A stretch of 58,868 nucleotides of DNA, from positions 1 to 58,868 of the forward strand of contig PLBO01000109.1 in NCBI GenBank assembly GCA_003134555.1, written 5' to 3'. A model generated the notes under the pieces. That model was not told the origin of the DNA. It worked only from the letters and a program-made list of their open reading frames with translations, and did no database searches. This document shows, piece after piece, positions 36,431-43,909 of the stretch (positions within the stretch are counted from its first letter, which is position 1; each line of letters starts with the position of its first letter). Both the position numbers and the translations under genes were made by a program. The DNA is from Actinomycetota bacterium (GTDB lineage Bacteria; Actinomycetota; Acidimicrobiia; IMCC26256; PALSA-610).

Positions 36431-36501
36431 GCGTGTTGTCTCCTCCGGCGGGCCGCAGGGTATCCGGGATAGTTGTGTTGCTGCGGCCTCGAGTCCGCGA
36501 C

Positions 36502-37700
36502 CTAGAACGGCTTGGTTCCGTACTCGAGGGGATGGCCTTCCCAGGGTCCGAGCGACACCGAGACGGACGTCACGCAGTGGCCGCCGTCGATCGACCGGTT
36601 CGTGTAGAGGTCTAGCACGTAGCGGCAGCCACTGACCCCGAGCGAGATCACGCCCGTGCGCGCCGACGGACTCACGTTGAGCAGGGATATCCCTTGTTCG
36701 TAGCGACGGAACCAGAGACAGTGGATGGCGTCGCCGGAAGCGCACTGCGTCGACTCCGGGCGCGTGGAAAGGGGCGGCCCGTACCCGACGTTTGCCAGCT
36801 CGGGGTACAGACCGTGCTGGTTGCAGGGTAGGCCACCTGTGTTCGTGCAACCCGCGTCGCCGGTGTTGACTCCGAGCGGGATCGCGAACAGCTTTACCCG
36901 CGTCCAGCCGTAGTAGACGTTCTGTCGGTTCTGGATGCCAATGGTCGCGGTCGTGAGGAGCCCGATCACGCGACCGCCGTGCTGCGAGTTCTGCTCGTTT
37001 TGGAGGTTCACGGCGAAGTCGGCCGCCCAGCGCGAGTCGCGCGGATGACTCACGGCCTCGTCGAGCACCAGGCCGCTGGACGAGAGCACGTTCCAGGCGT
37101 CCGACCGCAAGGGCGTATGCGCGTCGAACGGGGAGATCCCGTAGTTGATGATGAGCGGGACGCCCGCCTGCTTTGCCACCGCCATGATCCCGACGTACGC
37201 GTCGGCGAACGTCGCGCCGGGCGTGACCGGTTGCCCGGTACACGTCGACACTTTGTCAATTTCGTGGTAACTGTCGCCCGCGAGCGACGCGAAACCGCGG
37301 TCGAGGAACACACCGTCCCAGCCCGCGGCTTTCAAGGCGCGGAACTTATCCAAGAAGAACTGGTGAACCGGCTGCTCGTTCATGTCGAGGAACCACCACA
37401 CCGTCCCGGACCCGGTGGTTCGTCCTGCCAACGGCGTGCTACCGGACGCGCAAAAGGCCCAGTCAGGATGCGCGCCGATGTCGAGGCCGTCGAAGGAACT
37501 GCCCTTCGGGAACCAGTACGACTGCACGTATCGGTACGCCGTTGCCCCTGTCGCCTTGATGCGCGCCGCCGCTGATGGATCGTCTTGCTGGGGGCCCGCA
37601 ACCACGAGCTTGACGTCGCCCAAGCGCGAGAGATCCGTCGTGCTCGTGACCCGCTGATAGAAGTACGCGACGTTCTCCCGAGCCGGCGCAACCAACGCCA
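36502..37700 (-). repeat. diverged duplicate of the 41667-42850 gene segment
   Basis: The coding segment of the lipoprotein is a direct repeat, same orientation, of the hydrolase part of the gene at 40888-42963. Long nucleotide identities are visible, for example around 37436-37470 versus 42593-42627 and around 37508-37540 versus 42664-42696. The unit is about 1.2 kb and the copies start about 5.1 kb apart. It marks a gene duplication that is recent, or kept similar by gene conversion, and could serve as a site for deletion of the two genes in between. Confidence 0.7.
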
Positions 37701-37854
37701 ACGGCGCCCTCGTGGCGTTCTTGCCGCCACCGCCGCACGCCGTGCCGACGAGGCATGCGAGCAGCAGGAGCGCGAACGATCGACGAGGTGGCAGAAGCCC
37801 GACGAAGCCCGTAGCCCTCGGAGACCGACGCCGCATTCGCAGAGCGGATCGCAT
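36502..37854 (-). CDS. putative TIM-barrel glycoside hydrolase, lipoprotein
   Basis: A 450-aa exported protein. A hydrophobic stretch (FALLLLACLVGTAC) ends at Cys40 followed by GGGGKNATR, an acceptable lipobox, so it is likely anchored to the outside of the membrane. The mature part looks like the GH114/GHL hydrolases: RYVQSYWFPKGSSFDGLDIG, VWWFLDMNEQPVHQFF, KAAGWDGVFLDRGFASLAG with a candidate catalytic Asp near residue 181, INYGISPFDAHTP and SGLVLDEAVSHPRDSRWA with a candidate Glu near 261. Four or five cysteines may pair. A close paralogue lies at 40888-42963. The family is suggested by motif shape, not proven. First Met could also be Met7. Confidence 0.65.
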   Translation of the reverse strand: MRSALRMRRRSPRATGFVGLLPPRRSFALLLLACLVGTACGGGGKNATRAPLALVAPARENVAYFYQRVTSTTDLSRLGDVKLVVAGPQQDDPSAAARIKATGATAYRYVQSYWFPKGSSFDGLDIGAHPDWAFCASGSTPLAGRTTGSGTVWWFLDMNEQPVHQFFLDKFRALKAAGWDGVFLDRGFASLAGDSYHEIDKVSTCTGQPVTPGATFADAYVGIMAVAKQAGVPLIINYGISPFDAHTPLRSDAWNVLSSSGLVLDEAVSHPRDSRWAADFAVNLQNEQNSQHGGRVIGLLTTATIGIQNRQNVYYGWTRVKLFAIPLGVNTGDAGCTNTGGLPCNQHGLYPELANVGYGPPLSTRPESTQCASGDAIHCLWFRRYEQGISLLNVSPSARTGVISLGVSGCRYVLDLYTNRSIDGGHCVTSVSVSLGPWEGHPLEYGTKPF

Positions 37855-38117
37855 GATTCCTTTCGAGGCGCGCGGTCAGAGTCGGTTAAACATGCGGATT
37901 CGGACGATTATGACGCACGTCGCGGGATCGGCGCGGTCACCTCGTGCCCTCGGTCTCGGCGATCTACGACAAGCCACATAGGCTGCCACGGCAACCCCGG
38001 ACTTGTCACTGCCAGATCCAGTTCGTCTCGACGCGGGCCGAGCCAGTGGTTGGCGTCGAGGTTGGACGGACGGTGCAATCCCCGAGTAAACGCGACCCCG
38101 TGGGAGGCGTAGTACTG

Positions 38118-38825
38118 ATGAAGCTCAGCCGCAGCGCCTCGCTTCGAGTCAACCGCTTCCTCGACCAGTACGCGCCGCCCGTGCTGCGCGACTCGACGAT
38201 CTTTCGTCGTTTGGCGCGAAGGATGTACGGGAAGCTGACGATCGACATCGTCGATCTGAAGGCCCGCGCCTTCTACCTCTCGCGCCTCGACCTCGAAAAC
38301 TTCTACGTGCAGCTGCAGTCTCGCTTCGATCAGGGCGTCACCGATCTCACTCCGGCGTCGTTGGATGCGGTACTTCGGTCGGTTCGCGGCGACCGCGTCC
38401 TCGATGTGGCGTGCGGCCGCGGATACCTCTGCAACCTGATGGCCGAACGGGGACTCGAGGTCGTCGGCTGCGACGTCGCCGTGTCGTCGAGCCCGCGCGA
38501 TGCGTCCGGCCCCGTGCAGTGGGTCAATGGGAACGTCGAAGAGCTGCCGTTCCGCGACAGTATATTCGACACGGTGGTCTCGACCCACACCCTCGAGCAC
38601 GTCCAGCAACTCGCGCGCGCCATCGACGAGCTCCGCAGGGTGGCCCACAACCGGATCGTGCTTGTGGTTCCCAGGCAACGGCCCTATCTCGCCACGTTCA
38701 ATCAGCACATCCACTTCTTCCCGTATGAGTTCTCGCTCCTCGCATGGACTGGCACCGGTCGGCCCCACACGCTCGAGCTCGTCGGTGGCGACTGGCTCTA
38801 CATCGAAGACTGCGCTGTCGGGTGA
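38118..38825 (+). CDS. SAM-dependent methyltransferase
   Basis: A 235-aa class I methyltransferase with motif I in GDRVLDVACGRGYLCNLMAE, the ribose-binding strand LEVVGCDVAVSSSPRD, motif II NGNVEELPFRDSIFDTVVST and HTLEHVQQLARAIDELRRVA. The DUF of the N-terminal part (RFLDQYAPPVLRDSTIFR) is not recognised. ATG 38118 has GGGAGG 10 nt upstream; the frame is open to 37944 through the divergent intergenic region. The 262 bp before it separates it from the lipoprotein gene. It overlaps the following membrane protein by 4 nt (GTGA). Confidence 0.8.
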   Translation: MKLSRSASLRVNRFLDQYAPPVLRDSTIFRRLARRMYGKLTIDIVDLKARAFYLSRLDLENFYVQLQSRFDQGVTDLTPASLDAVLRSVRGDRVLDVACGRGYLCNLMAERGLEVVGCDVAVSSSPRDASGPVQWVNGNVEELPFRDSIFDTVVSTHTLEHVQQLARAIDELRRVAHNRIVLVVPRQRPYLATFNQHIHFFPYEFSLLAWTGTGRPHTLELVGGDWLYIEDCAVG

Positions 38826-40855
38826 GTCGGACGATCGCGGTAACCGAAGAGGCGGAGGAGGCTCGTCAGCCAGCCGACGAGCCTCGGCAAGCACAGACCG
38901 AGCGTCGCATCGGCCTCGCGCTGATCATCTTCACGTTTCTGTTCGCATTCATCGTGCAAAGCCAGTTCTTTGCATTCTCGACGCATATGCGTGGTGACCT
39001 CGAGTATCACCGAGGCGTAGCTGGAACGATGCTCGGCGGTGACCTCGAGGGCCAAGGACCCTTGCCCGGTCTCCTCTCGTATTACGGTGGTCTTTACCCC
39101 TTGGTTATCGGGTACGGGAGCCACGCGCTCGGGGTTTCGTTCGACGGATTCCTCTCGGTAGTGAGCTGGTTCGCCACCTTGGCGTGGCCCGCGGCCTTGC
39201 TCCTGCTCGCTCGGCGTATCTGGCCCAGACGACCGCTCGAGCAGGGCGCGCTCGTGTTCGTCGGCACGATCGGCAGCTCCCTGGGGCTGCGGTTCAATGT
39301 GGAGTGGGTCAACAGCTTGTTGCCTTCGGGCGCAAACGTCTGGCCGCTCTACCCACGCGACATCGTGCTCATTCTCCTTGTGGTCGCGCTCGCGACAGTG
39401 ATGCGCGACGAGCGGCTATGGCGCTATGCGCTCGCGGGCGCGGTGGCAGGGCTCGGAATCTGCACCCAGGTTCAGCTCGGCGTCCTGGCGACGGTCGGGA
39501 TCGCGGCCTGGGCGCTTGTCAGCGCGGGTTGGCCCCCACGCCCATCGGCGTTCGGCCGGGCGGCATTGGCGGCAGCGACGGCGGCGCTGATTTCGGCCTG
39601 GTGGTGGCTCCCGCGCGTCGTAGCGACGGTTGACTCCGGACCACTCTCGTTGCAGTCGTACCCGGGACGTCCCCCCGACCTCTCCCCGGTCGGGCTCGTC
39701 GTTGCGCTCGGGGCGACCGGCTTCCTCTCGGTCGCCGGCCTCGTGCTGTCGGCGCGCCGACACGATCGGACGAAAGCCGAGACATTCTTCCTCTATTGGG
39801 CGCTGGCGTGCGTCCCGCTCATCGTGGTCAGCACGCTTCTCGGCGATGTTGGCGTCATGATGCCGATTCGCGCCTGGTTCCTGGCCGCCGTGCCGGTCGT
39901 GGTCATGGCCGCGCGTGGGGCAGCCGCGCTCCTCCGGACTGCTTCCTACCGGGTCACCGTCCCACTCCTCGTGCTCGTCATCGCGGTACCGAGCTGCTTC
40001 GAAGTCGCGAGGGCTATGCGTACGGTCAACAAGTGGACAGATCGAGCACCCGGCTACGAGTCCTTCGCAGATGCACTTTGGACAGGGGTGACGGATCGCC
40101 TCGCAAGCCAGGTGCGTTCCGAAGGGCAGGTCCGCGTACTCGCACCGGATAACGACGCGCTGTATGTCTGGAGCACAACCGGCGCGCAGCCGTTCAGCCT
40201 CCTGAGCCCGGGCTACATGCATCTCGGCTTCGACGTCGCCAAAGCAACCGGCATCGGCTACCTGGAACGCGTTCAGGAGACACAGAGCGCCTTCGCCAAT
40301 GGCCGACCCGCGCTGTGCCAACTCGCCAAAAGCGAGCATCTCGACGTCGCCGTGCTCCGTGGCGCTGGCGGCCTCGCCGCGTTCTACGACTTGATCCCAT
40401 CGGCGCGCTGGCGAGTTTCACCCGACGTACGAAGCAGGTCCACACTGAAGCGCGTGATCGCGCCGGGTGTGGTCTACGAAGATCTGGACAGCTACGAGGA
40501 TCTCTTGCTTTCGGCGCATGCGACGCTGCCACTCGGGTTTTCCGGTTCGAGCATCCGCGCGGTTGAAGTACAGGTCCGGGCTCGCGAGAGCGCCCCCAGG
40601 CTCCTCCTTCGCCTGCCTGACGGAAGCACCATCGTCCCGCGGGCGACGCGCGATGGGCTGACAGCTTCGTATCGGTTCGCGTCGCCCAGTGGCGTCCCAC
40701 CCGGAACGGTCATCTCCGTCCTCCGGTCGTCGAAGATCACGCGGGTGCTCGGCTACGAACCGGCGACCGATCTCGGCATGCAAGTTCCACGGGGCCCGAC
40801 CGCGACGCCCTTCGTCCTCACCACGGCCCAGCTCTGTTCCGCGCCAGCGCACTGA
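38822..40855 (+). CDS. large membrane protein, GT-C-like
   Basis: A 677-aa protein with a short cytoplasmic arm, about 12 helices (first: IGLALIIFTFLFAFIVQSQF) and a soluble C-terminal region after residue 420. The first loop (STHMRGDLEYHRGVAGTMLG) contains the Asp-Glu-type pair DLEYH and the later YYGGLYPLVIGYGSHALGV fits GT-C architecture. The C-terminal part (GFSGSSIRAVEVQVRARES with PRLLLRLPDGSTIV) reads like a beta-sandwich carbohydrate-binding domain. The family is not firmly recognised. It is coupled to the methyltransferase upstream and sits between the two TIM-barrel paralogues. Confidence 0.68.
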   Translation: MSRTIAVTEEAEEARQPADEPRQAQTERRIGLALIIFTFLFAFIVQSQFFAFSTHMRGDLEYHRGVAGTMLGGDLEGQGPLPGLLSYYGGLYPLVIGYGSHALGVSFDGFLSVVSWFATLAWPAALLLLARRIWPRRPLEQGALVFVGTIGSSLGLRFNVEWVNSLLPSGANVWPLYPRDIVLILLVVALATVMRDERLWRYALAGAVAGLGICTQVQLGVLATVGIAAWALVSAGWPPRPSAFGRAALAAATAALISAWWWLPRVVATVDSGPLSLQSYPGRPPDLSPVGLVVALGATGFLSVAGLVLSARRHDRTKAETFFLYWALACVPLIVVSTLLGDVGVMMPIRAWFLAAVPVVVMAARGAAALLRTASYRVTVPLLVLVIAVPSCFEVARAMRTVNKWTDRAPGYESFADALWTGVTDRLASQVRSEGQVRVLAPDNDALYVWSTTGAQPFSLLSPGYMHLGFDVAKATGIGYLERVQETQSAFANGRPALCQLAKSEHLDVAVLRGAGGLAAFYDLIPSARWRVSPDVRSRSTLKRVIAPGVVYEDLDSYEDLLLSAHATLPLGFSGSSIRAVEVQVRARESAPRLLLRLPDGSTIVPRATRDGLTASYRFASPSGVPPGTVISVLRSSKITRVLGYEPATDLGMQVPRGPTATPFVLTTAQLCSAPAH

Positions 40856-40887
40856 GCTCACAACAAGCGTCCCGCGAGCCCGACAGA

Positions 40888-41612
40888 TCAGGTCGAGGCG
40901 ACGCCGACGATCGGGACGGCCGGCGGGTTCGATCCGAGTGAGCCGCGGAACGGTTTGTTCGAGAAGGCGAAGATGCCACCGTCGGAACCGACCATGAGGT
41001 AGCCGTTGCCGTAGCGAACCATGCCGATGACGGGCCTGTTCAGGCGTGTACCGCCCATTGACCCACGAAACGGTGCGTTGAAGGCGAAGATGCCACCGTC
41101 GGAAGCGACGAGCCAGTAGCCCCGGTTGTCGAGCGTCGGCACGAGACCGTTGACCGGTTGGTTCAAGCGGGCTCCGCCCATCGACCCGTGAAAGCGTGCG
41201 TCGCCGAACGCGAAGATGCCGCCGTCGGACGCGACCATGTAGTAGCCGCGTCCGGTCGGTGTGGCTACGGAGCCCACGATCGGCCCGTTGAGGTGGATTC
41301 CGCCCATGTCCCCGAACGACCGGGCGTCGCCGAATGGCATGACGCGGCCGCTGTTCGTAAACAGCCAGTACCCGTTGCCGGTCGGTGTTGCCGAAAGGCT
41401 GCTCACCTTCTCTCCCGGCCACAGCGCGCCGCCGTTGCCGTGCCAACGCGCGTTGCCGAACGCGAAGACCTGGCCCATCCCGTTGACGATCCAATAGCCA
41501 GTGTGTGACGGCGCCGCTTCGATGTGCGTCACATTCGTCGTCGACACACCGCCGGAGAAACGAGCGTCACCGAACGCATACACCGAACCGGACGCCCCAA
41601 CCATCCAATAAC
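40888..41612 (-). repeat. six-fold GYW-FAFG repeat domain
   Basis: Within the 691-aa protein, residues about 450-691 hold six tandem repeats. Each begins with a G-Y-[WYL]-[MIL] strand, continues through a [SN]xGxV or SDGGIFAFG-like block, and has a GDARFHGSMGG-like second half with LNxPVxG at the end. Units begin at GYWMVGASG, GYWIVNGMG, GYWLFTNSG, GYYMVASDG, GYWLVASDG and GYLMVGSDG. The last two or three are closest to each other. The pattern fits a six-bladed propeller-like or beta-solenoid wall-binding domain and is common in Acidimicrobiia secreted proteins, to my knowledge; the fold is inference. Confidence 0.75.
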
Positions 41613-42963
41613 CGGAACCAAGCACAGGTGGAAGCGACGGCGTCGGAGACGAGGCCTGCGGCCAGGGCTTGGTTCCGTACTGGAGGGGGTGGCCTTCCCA
41701 CGCTCCGAGCAGCACCACCGCGGAGGTCACGCAGCGGCCACCGTCGATCGAGCGGTTGGTGTAGAGGTCGAGCACATAGCGACAGCCACTGACCCCGAGC
41801 GGGATTACTCCCGTTCGCGTCGCGGGACTCACGTCGAGCAGGGACATCCCGGCCTGGTAGCGACGGAACCAGAGGCAGTGGATGGCGTCGCCGGGAGCGC
41901 ACTCAATGGTTGCCGGACGCGTGGAAACCGGCGGGCCGTACCCGACGTTTGCCAACTCGGGATACAGGCCAGCCCGGTTGCAGGGCCGACCACCCGCGCC
42001 CGCACAACCCGCGTCGCCGGTGTTGACCCCGACCGGGATTGCGAACAGCTTCGCGCGCGTCCAGCCGTAGTAGACGTCCTGGCGGTTCTGGGTACCGACG
42101 GTTGCGGTCGTGAGGAGCCCGATGACGTGACCCCGATGCTGCGCGTTTTGCTCGTTCTGGAGGTTCACCGCGTAGTCGGCCGCCCAGCGCGAGTCGCGCG
42201 GATGACTGATGGCCTCGTCGAGCACCATGCCGGTGGACGAGAGGGCGTTCCACGCGTCCGACCGCAACGGCGAGTGCGGGTCGAACGGGGAGATCCCGTA
42301 GTTGATGATCAGCGGGATGCCGGCTTGCTTTGCCACCGCCATGATCCCGACGTACGCGTTGGCGAACGTCGCGCCGGGCGTGACCGGCTGACCGGTACAC
42401 GTCGAAATCCTGTTCCACATGTGGTAGCTGTCACCGCTCGTGAGCGACGCCCACCCGCGGTCGAGGAACACGCCGTCCCAGCCCGCAGCCTTCAGAGCGA
42501 GGAACTTGCTCAGGAAGTACTGGTGCACCGGCTGCTCGTTCATGTCGAGGAACCACCACACCCCGAACTGATCGGTCCGCCCGGCCATCGGCGTGCTACC
42601 GGACGCGCAAAAGGCCCAGTCAGGATGGGAGCCGATGAGGAGCCCGTCGTAGGTTCTGTCCTTCGGGAACCAGTACGACTGCACGTATCGGTACGCCTTT
42701 GCTCCTGTCGCCTTGATGCGCGCGGCCGCCGCAGGGTCGTCCGCTTGGACACCCGCAACCACGAGCTTGACGTTGCCCAGGTGCGACATGTTCGTCGTGC
42801 TCGTGACCTGCTGATAGAAGAACGACACGTTCTCGCGGGCCGGAGCAACAGACGCCGACGACACTGACGCGGCCGACGCGACAAGAAGGAGGGATGAAAC
42901 CAGAACGATGGCGACCCGGCGGATCGGCCAAGGATCCCGCCGGTTCTTCAGTGCCGCAGTCAT
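40888..42963 (-). CDS. putative secreted TIM-barrel hydrolase with six C-terminal repeats
   Basis: A 691-aa exported protein: Sec signal (VAIVLVSSLLLVASAASVSS, cleavage after SSA likely), then a domain of about 390 residues very similar, roughly four residues in five by eye, to the lipoprotein at 36502-37854. It includes RYVQSYWFPKDRTYDG, GWDGVFLDRGWASLTSGDSY and TGMVLDEAISHPRDSRWA. A Pro/Ser linker (WPQASSPTPSLPPVLG) is followed by six repeats of about 42 residues beginning GYWM/GYWI/GYWL. The lipoprotein Cys and the repeats differ between the two, the catalytic part does not, so they probably act on the same substrate at different locations. ATG 42963 is used; the longer frame to 43050 lacks a signal peptide context. 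Confidence 0.7.
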   Translation of the reverse strand: MTAALKNRRDPWPIRRVAIVLVSSLLLVASAASVSSASVAPARENVSFFYQQVTSTTNMSHLGNVKLVVAGVQADDPAAAARIKATGAKAYRYVQSYWFPKDRTYDGLLIGSHPDWAFCASGSTPMAGRTDQFGVWWFLDMNEQPVHQYFLSKFLALKAAGWDGVFLDRGWASLTSGDSYHMWNRISTCTGQPVTPGATFANAYVGIMAVAKQAGIPLIINYGISPFDPHSPLRSDAWNALSSTGMVLDEAISHPRDSRWAADYAVNLQNEQNAQHRGHVIGLLTTATVGTQNRQDVYYGWTRAKLFAIPVGVNTGDAGCAGAGGRPCNRAGLYPELANVGYGPPVSTRPATIECAPGDAIHCLWFRRYQAGMSLLDVSPATRTGVIPLGVSGCRYVLDLYTNRSIDGGRCVTSAVVLLGAWEGHPLQYGTKPWPQASSPTPSLPPVLGSGYWMVGASGSVYAFGDARFSGGVSTTNVTHIEAAPSHTGYWIVNGMGQVFAFGNARWHGNGGALWPGEKVSSLSATPTGNGYWLFTNSGRVMPFGDARSFGDMGGIHLNGPIVGSVATPTGRGYYMVASDGGIFAFGDARFHGSMGGARLNQPVNGLVPTLDNRGYWLVASDGGIFAFNAPFRGSMGGTRLNRPVIGMVRYGNGYLMVGSDGGIFAFSNKPFRGSLGSNPPAVPIVGVAST

Positions 42964-43183
42964 GCCCGCGCCTCGTTCCAATCGCGCCACACCGGATGGG
43001 CCCGCTCGCGGTCGACTTTGGAACGCTCGTCCGCGTCCCGCGTTGACCAATCTACGACTTCATGTGACCGCAACACGGTCAGGGAGGTTCGCGCCAGCCC
43101 GACAGTCTGTACGCCGAGAACCGCCGCACACGGCGAACGCTCCGCAAGCAATCCGCAAGAGGTTTCCAGGTCACACGACCCGA
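42964..43183. other. non-coding gap before island
   Basis: From 42964 to the duplicated tRNA piece at 43184 I see no gene. The stretch contains the promoter region of the repeat-carrying hydrolase gene (minus strand). The frames passing through it are short and lack start signals or familiar motifs. Together with the following 420 bp up to the IS481 remnant, this makes over 600 bp without a supported gene. Confidence 0.5.
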
Positions 43184-43226
43184 GAGCCGGAGACGGGATT
43201 CGAACCCCTGACCTGCTCATTACGAG
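43184..43226 (-). repeat. attachment-site copy: 3' part of tRNA-Thr
   Basis: A 43-bp copy of the 3' part of tRNA-Thr(CGT), from the anticodon loop to the acceptor stem, on the minus strand. It differs from the functional gene at one base (C for G at 43194). Outside it the two sequences diverge at once on both sides. A direct repeat of a tRNA 3' end is the hallmark of an integrase-mediated insertion; this is the distal att site. Confidence 0.85.
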
Positions 43227-43598
43227 GTAGAGCGCAGCTTGCGTAGTGCGAGCGTTCCTTTCCGCAGGTCGCTCGGGAGCGGATCGGCGAGAGTTATCAC
43301 CTGAGCCCGACGTATATGCAGGCGAGCTGCACCGCTGCCGTGGGTCCGTGAGCCGCTTCACGGATTCGGGATGCGAGCCTTCGCGATCGCGTCGAAAATC
43401 CGGTCGGCGAACGCGCGACACTCGGCATCGGTCATCGGCGCGATCGGCTTCGGGATGGCGAGGATGGCGAGAGGCGTGTTCGTGGTCATCATCTCCAGCA
43501 TCGCGCGTGTCGAGCGCCCCTCTGCCGACCACCCGACGGGCGCCACGCGAGCGACTAGATGTACCCGGCCAGGACGTTGGTGACGGGTTGACGTAAGC

Positions 43599-43649
43599 GA
43601 AGACCCCCGGTGCAGTGGAGATAGCCGTCTTCACCACCCGGAGGTCTTC
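43599..43649. repeat. inverted repeat before IS481 transposase remnant
   Basis: GAAGACCCCCGG at 43599-43610 and CCGGAGGTCTTC at 43638-43649 form an imperfect inverted repeat (11 of 12 pairs) with a 27-nt loop, ending exactly at the GTG of the transposase remnant. The right arm carries the GGAGG of its ribosome binding site, so folding could limit translation. It may be part of the IS left-end region; no terminal inverted repeat partner is seen at the other side. Confidence 0.5.
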
Positions 43650-43865
43650 GTGTCTCACCGTAACGCTCGATTGACGTTTCATGGCCGCTGTCTGTTGGTG
43701 CGGCGGGTCCGCAGTGAGGGCATGCCGGTCGCGCATGTGGCTCGCGCGAGCGCGTCGCCGAACGCGGATCGGCAGAGAGGTGGCGCTCTGTCCGATCCTC
43801 CTTCGGTGCGTGAGGACGGTCGTAGTCAGGCCCAGGCGTACCGCGCGGGCGGGTACCAAGAGTGA
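43650..43865 (+). pseudogene. IS481-family transposase, N-terminal remnant
   Basis: The 71-codon frame starts VSHRNARLTFHGRCLLVRRV, followed by GMPVAHVARA, a very recognisable IS481 transposase N-terminus with its helix-turn-helix. After about 35 residues the match breaks off: the HTH continuation and the DDE catalytic core are missing and the frame ends at 43865. A deletion probably joined it to unrelated sequence. GTG 43650 directly follows a GGAGG-containing hairpin. Confidence 0.75.
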
Positions 43866-43909
43866 GGAAGACGGTGTGTAACGCTCGGTCGCGTCGCTCG
43901 GGACGCTCG

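Noticed and set aside
43358-43546. 62-aa minus-strand frame in the island
   Set aside because: No recognised family or ribosome binding site; could be a remnant but cannot be supported.
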